Notes under the pieces: model-generated
Databases searched by the model: none
What the model saw: only the letters and a program-made list of their open reading frames with translations
What the model was told of the DNA's origin: nothing
Position numbers and translations under genes: made by a program
Part shown: piece by piece, positions 15,565-21,656 of the stretch
Numbering within the stretch: the stretch's first letter is position 1
Layout: the number at the start of each line of letters is the position of its first letter
Assembly: GCF_001898315.1 (NCBI RefSeq)
Contig: NZ_MKTQ01000011.1
Location: 1 to 64,000 of the forward strand
DNA from: Microbacterium sp. 70-16
GTDB lineage: Bacteria > Actinomycetota > Actinomycetes > Actinomycetales > Microbacteriaceae
DNA: 64,000 nt
Direction of reading: 5' to 3'

Positions 15565-15578
15565 ATACCAACTGGCAT
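15565..15578. promoter_or_regulatory. LysR-box-like dyad
   Basis: ATACCA-AC-TGGCAT is a near-perfect dyad in the 111-base region between the DJ-1-like gene (minus) and the LysR gene (plus), followed by a second GGCAT at 15581. Position and half-site form fit a LysR-type regulatory site. Confidence 0.45.
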
Positions 15579-15600
15579 CTGGCATAGATAAATTGATGGA

Positions 15601-16500
15601 ATGCGGAGCCTTGATCTGTTCGCGACATTCCTGGAGGTGTACCGTGCCGGGTCGATCTCGGCCGCGGCATCCCGCCTTGGCCGCAGTCAGCCCTCGGTCA
15701 GCGAGCGCATCGCGACGCTCGAGCAGTCACTCGGCACCGTCCTGTTTGAACGCGGCCGGCGCGGTGTGACCCCGACAGCACGTGCCGACGCGCTCGCCGC
15801 GCAGGTAGCGGATGCCATCGACGCTCTCGGCACCGTGTGGGATCGCCCCGACCCCGCGCCACGCGGCGTCGTCCGCATCGGTGGTGCGAGCGACGTGATC
15901 GCCGCGCGCGTGATCCCGGCGCTGGCGCCCTTGGCGGGTTCGGGTTTGCGTCTCGAGTTCACGCTCGGTCTCGCTGAGCCGCTGCTTGATCAACTCGCCG
16001 CCGGTGCGCTCGACCTCGTCGTGTCCTCGATCCGCCCGACAAATGCGGCGCTGCGCTACCGGGGGCTCATCGATGAGGAGTTCGTGCTGATCGGTGCGCC
16101 GGCGCTCGTGGATCGCATCAATCCCGAGCGCCTGCGCACCGACCCCGCCTCGGCGCTCGGGAGCATTCCGCTCGTCGCGTACGACGCGCAACCCTCGATC
16201 CTGCGGCGCTACTGGCGCAGTCAGTTCGGGGAGCGCCCGACGGGGCCGATCGCGCTGATCGTGCCCGATCTGCGCGGGGTGCTTGCTGCCGTCGTGGCCG
16301 GCGTCGGCCTCTCGGTGCTCCCGCGCTACCTCGCTGAGCCGGCCCTGCACGCGGGGCTCGTCCGCAAGGCGCACGACAGCGACGAACTGCCGCTGAACAC
16401 GCTGTACCTGGCGTTACGTGCTCGGGATGCCCCGTCGGCGGCAACCGCGCACGTTGCGGAGCGCCTGCGCGAGCGGGCGCGAGAGTGGGACGTGTTCTGA
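15601..16500 (+). CDS. LysR-family transcriptional regulator
   Basis: A 299-residue LTTR. The N-terminal HTH spans residues 1-60 (LFATFLEVYRAGSISAAASR, SQPSVSERIATLEQSLG), followed by the periplasmic-binding-like effector domain. It is divergent from the DJ-1/PfpI gene, the normal arrangement for an LTTR and its target, so control of that stress-type protein is the likely role. The ATG at 15601 has the sequence GATGGA before it, a weak ribosome site. Confidence 0.92.
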   Translation: MRSLDLFATFLEVYRAGSISAAASRLGRSQPSVSERIATLEQSLGTVLFERGRRGVTPTARADALAAQVADAIDALGTVWDRPDPAPRGVVRIGGASDVIAARVIPALAPLAGSGLRLEFTLGLAEPLLDQLAAGALDLVVSSIRPTNAALRYRGLIDEEFVLIGAPALVDRINPERLRTDPASALGSIPLVAYDAQPSILRRYWRSQFGERPTGPIALIVPDLRGVLAAVVAGVGLSVLPRYLAEPALHAGLVRKAHDSDELPLNTLYLALRARDAPSAATAHVAERLRERAREWDVF

Positions 16501-16544
16501 GGGGGGTGCGTGCCGGGCATCCGGCGTGAGAAACCAGCTCAGCG

Positions 16545-16592
16545 CGAGAAACCACGGGAGCGCGTGTTTCCCACGCGGGATGTGGTTTCTCG
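16545..16592. repeat. hairpin with GAGAAACCAC arms between convergent genes
   Basis: Arms CGAGAAACCAC (16545-16555) and GTGGTTTCTCG (16582-16592) are perfect over 11 bp, and the centre adds a GCGTG/CACGC stem. A third half-copy, GAGAAACCA, lies at 16528. It sits between the LysR (plus) and GNAT (minus) genes and may serve as a bidirectional terminator or be a REP-like element unrelated to the 73-bp units. Confidence 0.55.
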
Positions 16593-16635
16593 GGGCGAGC
16601 GGGGCCGGGTTGAGCGAGCCGGCGGGGCGGCGAGG

Positions 16636-17058
16636 TCAGCGGGACTGCAGGTCGCCCGCGACGCGGACCATGGCGCTCGCGTCGGGCTCGGCGAAGCCGA
16701 ACTTGCGGTAGAGGCCGTGGGCATCCTTCGTGAAGAGCGTCCAGCGGAACGCCGCACCCGGGCCCTCGTCGATCATCGTGCGGACGAGCCCCGTGCCCAC
16801 GCCCTCGCCGCGTGCCTCGGGAAGCACGAACACATCGGCGAGGTAGGCGAACCCGACTCCGTCTGAGACCGCACGGGCGAACCCGACGAGGGCACCCGTG
16901 TCGCCGCGGTAGGCACCGACTACGCGCCACGCGCCATCGATGCACGCGTCGATCTCGGCGTCGCCGCGCCACGTGCCCCAGTAGGCCTCGGTCTTCAACC
17001 ACTCGCGCACGACCTCGCGCTGCACCCGCGCGGGGTCGTCGTCGTACTCGATCTGCAT
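16636..17058 (-). CDS. GNAT-family N-acetyltransferase
   Basis: A 140-residue acetyltransferase. The acetyl-CoA-binding stretch is LADVFVLPEARGEGVGTGLV (R/Q-x-x-G-x-G/A type), preceded by GFARAVSDGVGFAYL and followed by WTLFTKDAHGLYRKFGFAEP, the usual GNAT C-terminal motif. The substrate is unknown. The start at 17058 is chosen because the upstream in-frame extension runs into the repeat array at 17089-17433. Confidence 0.88.
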   Translation of the reverse strand: MQIEYDDDPARVQREVVREWLKTEAYWGTWRGDAEIDACIDGAWRVVGAYRGDTGALVGFARAVSDGVGFAYLADVFVLPEARGEGVGTGLVRTMIDEGPGAAFRWTLFTKDAHGLYRKFGFAEPDASAMVRVAGDLQSR

Positions 17059-17088
17059 GGTGCCATCATTCCCGACCTGCGGCTGAAG

Positions 17089-17433
17089 TTGCTGGCGCAA
17101 ATGAGGACCTCGGATGCCTCGAAGGGTGAAATTGCGCCACCCTTCCGCCGGTGCGGGCGATCCGGGTGTCGCGGGGGCCAGTTGGGATGCCTCGAGACGG
17201 TCCGGCGCGCCACCCGTTTCGGCAGTGGCCCATCGAGGTGGCACTGCGGACTACCTCGGATGCCTCGAGTTGGTCCGGCGCGCCACCCGCTTCGGCAGTG
17301 GCCCATCGAGGTGGCACTGCGGACTACCTCGGATGCCTCGAGTTGGTCCGGCGCGCCACCCGCTTCTGTGGCGGCGAATCGAGGTGGCATCCGCGACTAC
17401 CTCGAATGTCTCGAGCTGGTCCGGCGCGCCACC
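17089..17433. repeat. 73-bp palindromic repeat array, locus 3 (1 A + 4 B units)
   Basis: One A unit (GGCGCAAATGAG ... AAATTGCGCC, 17094 on) is followed by four B units at 17164, 17237, 17310 and 17383, each exactly 73 apart. The two middle B units are almost identical over the full period. Unlike loci 1, 2 and 4, this array lies between divergently transcribed genes (GNAT minus, membrane protein plus). Nothing else is seen in 17059-17455. Confidence 0.88.
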
Positions 17434-17459
17434 CGCTTGAGCGGCGCTCATCAGAGCAC

Positions 17460-17525
17460 ATGTAAACAATTCTTGACACAAAGTATGCCTCGCTTTACAT
17501 TGGCTGTGTCAGCAATCTTTTACAT
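17460..17525 (+). promoter_or_regulatory. promoter with three ATGTAAA/TTTACAT half-sites
   Basis: TTGACA (17473-17478), a 17-base spacer and TACATT (17496-17501) make a near-consensus sigma-70-type promoter. ATGTAAA at 17460-17466 and TTTACAT at 17494-17500 form an inverted repeat bracketing the -35 and covering the -10. A further TTTACAT lies at 17519-17525. The XRE regulator of this operon (17957-18178) is the obvious candidate binder. Confidence 0.7.
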
Positions 17526-17537
17526 GCGGGGGATGGC

Positions 17538-17957
17538 ATGTCTTACGAGGAGAAGGGCGTCTGGGTCTACCTGGTGGTCGTCGTTGGCGCATACCTGGCG
17601 TACGTCGGCGTCGTGCTGGGCAGGCTCACGGGAGCGTCGATCGACACCGTCGACTACTTCACACCGCTGTCGTGGTCGATCGGCGGGTCGATCGTCGCGG
17701 CGATCGTCGTGCGCATCGTCGTCGAGATGATCCGCCCGAGTGACAGCTCGCGCGCCGACGCGCGCGACCGCGACATCGATCGCACGGGGGAGCGCATCGG
17801 TCGCTGGCCGCTCATCGTGGGTGCGCTCGGCGCGCTGATCCTCGCGGTACTCCGGCTCGAGTACTTCTGGATCGCGAACGTCATCTACCTGGGCTTCGTC
17901 GCGTCGGCCGTGTTGGCCTCGGTCGTCAAGCTCACGCTCTACCGGCGGGGATTCTGA
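17538..17957 (+). CDS. four-helix membrane protein of an XRE/oxidoreductase operon
   Basis: A 139-residue protein with about four membrane helices (residues 8-28, 43-62, 93-109, 113-132) and a short Arg/Asp-rich loop (DSSRADARDRDIDRTGER). I do not recognise a characterised family; such proteins are often found next to a small XRE regulator, as here. It starts after a GGGGGA ribosome site and its TGA overlaps the regulator's ATG (TGATG). A partner or sensor role for the regulator is inference. Confidence 0.75.
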   Translation: MSYEEKGVWVYLVVVVGAYLAYVGVVLGRLTGASIDTVDYFTPLSWSIGGSIVAAIVVRIVVEMIRPSDSSRADARDRDIDRTGERIGRWPLIVGALGALILAVLRLEYFWIANVIYLGFVASAVLASVVKLTLYRRGF

Positions 17958-18178
17958 TGGTCAAGCCGACTCGGGTCACGAACCAGATCCGCACGCTGCG
18001 TTTTGCGCACGGCGAGATGACGCAGGCCGACCTCGCCGAGCGCATCGGCGTCACGCGCCAGACCGTCATCGCGATCGAGCAGGGCAAGTATTCGCCGACG
18101 CTCGAGCTCGCCTTCCAGATCGCCCGGGTCTTCGACGTGCCGCTCGACACCGTTTTCGCCTATCCGGAGCAGTCATGA
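17957..18178 (+). CDS. small XRE-family HTH regulator
   Basis: A 73-residue protein that is essentially one helix-turn-helix domain (MTQADLAERIGVTRQTVIAI, EQGKYSPTLELAFQIARVF), of the YozG-like single-domain class. It is coupled at both ends: TGATG with the membrane protein and ATGA with the oxidoreductase. It likely autoregulates through the ATGTAAA/TTTACAT sites at 17460-17525. Confidence 0.92.
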   Translation: MVKPTRVTNQIRTLRFAHGEMTQADLAERIGVTRQTVIAIEQGKYSPTLELAFQIARVFDVPLDTVFAYPEQS

Positions 18179-19134
18179 GAGCGGCGATCTACGAGCGCTA
18201 CGGCGCTCCGGATGTCGTCCACCTCGCCGGCCGGGCCAAGCCCACGCCAGCGGCTGGTGAGGTGCTGGTGCGCGTCGATGCCGCGAGCGTCGGGGCATCC
18301 GACAACGCCGCGCGCAGCGGTGAGCCGGGCCTGGTGCGCCTGTTCTCGGGCATCCGTTCGCCTCGTCTCCCGGTGCTCGGCAGCGAGTACGCCGGCGAGA
18401 TCGTGGCGGTTGGATCGGGCGTCACAGGCCTCGAAGTCGGCGATCGCGTGTACGGTGCGACGGGCGCCGCACTTGGATGCCACGCGGAGCATATAACCGT
18501 CCGAGCCGACAGCGCCCTGGCATCCCTGCCGCCGGAAGTGACACCTTCGCAGGCTGTCGCGTTGGCTGACGGCGCGATGACGGCGCTGCCGTTTCTGCGG
18601 GACCACGGGCGGGTGCGGCCAGGCATGCGCGTGCTTGTCAACGGCGCGTCCGGCTCGGTTGGCGCGGCGGGCGTGCAACTCGCGCACCTTGGCGGTGCGC
18701 ATGTCACGGCCGTGACGAGCACGCCGAATCTCGACCTTGTGCGCGGCCTCGGCGCCGACGAGGCCATCGACTACACCGCTGTGGACTTCACCACCTCGGC
18801 CGAGCAGTGGGACATCATCTTCGACGCGGTCGGCATCGTCGGTTTCGCGCGAGCGCGTCACGTGCTCACGCCGCACGGCCGATACCTGTCGACCGTCCCC
18901 GGTTCGACGCTGTTCCACACACTGGTCTCGCGCCGCGCCAAGATCGCGTTCACGGGCCTGCGAAAGGATGCCGCGAAGCGCCCGGACCTCGCCGAACTCG
19001 CGGGCCTCGCCGTGGCCGGCGACCTCGTGCCGCTGATCGACAGCGAGTATTCCCTGGCGGATGCCGCCGCCGCCCACGCGCGCGTCGCGACCGGCCGCAA
19101 GCGCGGGACGGTGGTGCTGCGCCCGCAGGAGTGA
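18175..19134 (+). CDS. NAD(P)-dependent medium-chain dehydrogenase/quinone reductase
   Basis: A 319-residue MDR-superfamily enzyme with a GroES-like N-terminal half (VLGSEYAGEIVAVGSGVTGLEVGDRVYG) and a Rossmann half (VLVNGASGSVGAAGVQLAHLGGAHVTAV). The structural and catalytic zinc cysteines of true alcohol dehydrogenases are missing, which fits quinone oxidoreductase-like members. Its ATG overlaps the XRE stop. Substrate unknown. Confidence 0.88.
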   Translation: MRAAIYERYGAPDVVHLAGRAKPTPAAGEVLVRVDAASVGASDNAARSGEPGLVRLFSGIRSPRLPVLGSEYAGEIVAVGSGVTGLEVGDRVYGATGAALGCHAEHITVRADSALASLPPEVTPSQAVALADGAMTALPFLRDHGRVRPGMRVLVNGASGSVGAAGVQLAHLGGAHVTAVTSTPNLDLVRGLGADEAIDYTAVDFTTSAEQWDIIFDAVGIVGFARARHVLTPHGRYLSTVPGSTLFHTLVSRRAKIAFTGLRKDAAKRPDLAELAGLAVAGDLVPLIDSEYSLADAAAAHARVATGRKRGTVVLRPQE

Positions 19135-19151
19135 GGCAGGGTGCTCGATCC

Positions 19152-19279
19152 AGGTGGCGCGTGCGACCACGTGGCCGGTGCTGAACCGGTCGCGCGCGCC
19201 ACCTGATTCTGGCCGTACCGATGTGAGTGGCGCTTGCGACCACCTCGCACGCGGTGAGATGGGTCGTGGCGCCACTCAG
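19152..19279. repeat. 73-bp palindromic repeat array, locus 4 (2 B-like units)
   Basis: Two diverged B-like hairpins, 73 bp apart. The first has 17-bp arms at 19152-19168 and 19188-19204 with one G-T mismatch. The second runs from 19225 to about 19279 (GAGTGGCGC ... GCGCCACTC). Loop sequences differ from the other loci while the arm ends and the period are kept. It lies between convergent genes. Confidence 0.75.
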
Positions 19280-19322
19280 TTTGTCACCGCACTGTTCAGC
19301 GCCATGCTGCACGCACCGCCCT

Positions 19323-21011
19323 TCACGCCCGCGCGGCGATCGCCGCGGCATCCACCCCACTCGGCAGCGCTCCATACAGCCCGGCCGCGCCGCCGAGACC
19401 CTCACTCAGCCGGCTCGCGACGAACGCGTCGGCGACGGCCGCGGGGGCGAAGCGCACGAGCAGCGACCCCTGCAGCGCAAGCGCGAGCGTCGCAACGAGC
19501 TCGCGGGCGCGGGCCTGGGGCTCGGCATCCGCAGCGACCGACGCACCGCCCGACGCCGCGCCCGACGCCCCGACCGACGCACCGCCCGACGCACCGACCG
19601 ACCGCACGAGGGCCCGCGCATGGTCGGCGAAGGCGTCGAACCTGCGGTCGGCGCCGCGCGCGAGCGACACCTCGGCGTCGAAGGCATCCAGGGTCTCGGG
19701 CTCGCGCGCGAGCGCACGCAGCACGTCGAGCGCGATCACGTTGCCCGACCCCTCCCACACGGCCATGACCGGCTGCTCGCGATAGCGCATCGCGAGTGGG
19801 AACGCCTCGGTGTACCCGTTGCCGCCGAGACACTCCAGCGCCTCGTACGCATGCCCCGGCCCGCGCTTGCAGATCCAGTACTTCGCGACCGCCGTCGCGA
19901 GCCGGCGGAACGCGACCTCGGCATCCGACGCATCGTCGTCGTACGCGCGCGCGAGCCGCATCGCCGTCGCGGTCGCCGCCTCGGTCTCGAGCTGCAGGTC
20001 GGCGATCACGCCCGTCATCGCAGGCTGGTCGATCAACAGCGCGCCGAACGCGCGGCGGTGCCGCACATGCCACGCCGCCTCGGCGACCGCCTGACGCATG
20101 CCCGCGGTCGTACCCAGCACGCAGTCGAGCCGCGTGCCCGCGACCATGTCGATGATCGTGCGGACGCCCCGCCCCTCCTCGCCGACGAGCGTGCCCACAG
20201 CATCCTCGTATTCGACCTCACTCGACGCGTTCGCGCGGTTGCCGAGCTTGTCTTTCAATCGCACGATACGGATGCCATTGCGCACGCCCGACCCTTCGAC
20301 CACCCGCGGCACGAGGAAGCACGACAGCCCGCCCGGAGCCTGCGCCAGCACGAGGAAGGCGTCCGACATCGGCGCCGAGCAGAACCACTTGTGCCCCGTC
20401 AGGGCGTACCGCCCGTCGCCCAGCGGTCGCGCGGCCGTCGTGTTCGCGCGGACGTCCGACCCGCCCTGCTTCTCGGTCATCGCCATGCCGAACAGCGCGC
20501 TCGGCTTGCCCGTGCGCAGCGTCGGGTCGTAGGCGGGGCTCAGCACCCGCGGCATCCATTCGCCTGCGACCGTCGGGTGTTGCTGCAGCACCGGCACGAC
20601 GGCGTGCGTCATCGACACGGGGCACGCGTGGCCGGGCTCGATCTGCGCATACAGCATGAAGGTCGCCGCCCGCGCGACGTTCGCGCCCGGCCGCGGCTCG
20701 ACGTACGCGCCGGTGTGCGCGCCGTCGGCGACGGCCGCCGCGATGACGCGGTGATAGCTGTCGTCGTATTCGACCTCGTCGATGTGGTGCCCGTGCCGAT
20801 CGTGCGTGTGCAGCAGTGGTTCGACGCGGTTCGCCCGCGCCGCATCGTGCTGAAAGGATGCCGTGCCCACGCGTTGCCCGGTCAAGTGCAGCCGGTGGTG
20901 CGCCCAGTCGGCGTCATGGCGGTCGACGGCCTCGGTGAGGGCGGCGTTCGCGCCGTACTCGTCGAGGCCTTCGCGCGGCGGCGCCTGGTTCACGACATCG
21001 TGAGTGTCCAT
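19323..21011 (-). CDS. acyl-CoA dehydrogenase family protein (AidB-like)
   Basis: A 562-residue flavoprotein of the acyl-CoA dehydrogenase family, AidB type. It shows the FAD/substrate stretches FGMAMTEKQGGSDVRANTT and TGHKWFCSAPMSDAFLV, the ECLGGNGYTEAFPLAMRYRE motif and the AidB-type WEGSGNVIALDVLRAL. AidB proteins are flavin-containing and linked to alkylation stress, and true dehydrogenase activity is uncertain. An unusual Gly/Ala/Ser/Val repeat (GASGGASVGASGAASGGASV) interrupts the C-terminal domain near residue 480. It is divergent from the DUF1304 gene. Confidence 0.85.
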   Translation of the reverse strand: MDTHDVVNQAPPREGLDEYGANAALTEAVDRHDADWAHHRLHLTGQRVGTASFQHDAARANRVEPLLHTHDRHGHHIDEVEYDDSYHRVIAAAVADGAHTGAYVEPRPGANVARAATFMLYAQIEPGHACPVSMTHAVVPVLQQHPTVAGEWMPRVLSPAYDPTLRTGKPSALFGMAMTEKQGGSDVRANTTAARPLGDGRYALTGHKWFCSAPMSDAFLVLAQAPGGLSCFLVPRVVEGSGVRNGIRIVRLKDKLGNRANASSEVEYEDAVGTLVGEEGRGVRTIIDMVAGTRLDCVLGTTAGMRQAVAEAAWHVRHRRAFGALLIDQPAMTGVIADLQLETEAATATAMRLARAYDDDASDAEVAFRRLATAVAKYWICKRGPGHAYEALECLGGNGYTEAFPLAMRYREQPVMAVWEGSGNVIALDVLRALAREPETLDAFDAEVSLARGADRRFDAFADHARALVRSVGASGGASVGASGAASGGASVAADAEPQARARELVATLALALQGSLLVRFAPAAVADAFVASRLSEGLGGAAGLYGALPSGVDAAAIAARA

Positions 21012-21147
21012 CGCTCCATCGAATCAGGGCGCCCCGGAATGCGCCATAGTTGACCTGTCGGCTCATAGCGCGCTCACGAAGAACGCACGAAGTGCGAACC
21101 CAGAGCCCACGACGAACGAAACCCAAGTCCCCGAACGGGAGAAGCGC

Positions 21148-21534
21148 ATGATCATCACCGGACTCGTCTTCGCAGGCCTCGCTGCCCTGCTGCACGTCTA
21201 CATCTTCTGGATGGAGTCGCTCGCGTGGGACGGCCCGCAGGCGCGCAAGACGTTCGGCGTGCCCGATCACGAGATCGAACCCACCCGCGCGTTCGCCTAC
21301 AACCAGGGCTTCTACAACCTCTTCCTCGCGATCGCCGCGATCGTCGGCATCATCGTGACGGCGGCGGGGGACCAAGCCGTCGGCCTGACGCTCATCCTTG
21401 CCGGCACCGGCTCGATGCTCGCCGCCGCCCTCGTGCTGCTGCTGAGCTCGCCCGACAAGCGTCGCGCCGCGATCACCCAGGGCTTCCTGCCGCTTCTCGC
21501 TGTCGTCTTCGTCGTGATCGGCCTGCTCGTCTGA
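21148..21534 (+). CDS. DUF1304 membrane protein
   Basis: A 128-residue protein with four membrane helices and the DUF1304 signatures LLHVYIFWMESLAW and NQGFYNLFLAIAA. Function unknown in this family. The ATG at 21148 has GGGAGAAG upstream; longer in-frame starts lack support. It stands alone between the AidB-like gene (divergent) and the YhgE operon. Confidence 0.85.
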   Translation: MIITGLVFAGLAALLHVYIFWMESLAWDGPQARKTFGVPDHEIEPTRAFAYNQGFYNLFLAIAAIVGIIVTAAGDQAVGLTLILAGTGSMLAAALVLLLSSPDKRRAAITQGFLPLLAVVFVVIGLLV

Positions 21535-21618
21535 GCAAGACCCGCATCGGCCTACTCGGCTGAGCAAGACCCCGGCAGTCCTGCTCGCCAGAACAAACGA
21601 CGGGCAAGCCCACTAAAG

Positions 21619-21656
21619 TGCACACTGCTGTGCATGTTTGACGTATACTCGTCCGA
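21619..21656 (+). promoter_or_regulatory. promoter and dyad operator of the YhgE operon (leaderless start)
   Basis: TGCACA-CTGC-TGTGCA is a perfect dyad at 21619-21634. A strong -10, TATACT, lies at 21644-21649, putting the expected transcription start at about 21656-21657, where the GTG start codon is. No ribosome site precedes the GTG, so the message is probably leaderless. The dyad covers the -35 region and may bind the TetR protein encoded at 26808-27476. Confidence 0.55.

Noticed and set aside
12500..17730. Many short open frames with recurring peptides (for example GGAPDQLEAS, SATSI, RWHCGLP) around the arrays
   Set aside because: They are translations of the 73-bp palindromic units in several frames and on both strands, so the similarity comes from the DNA repeat, not from a protein family.
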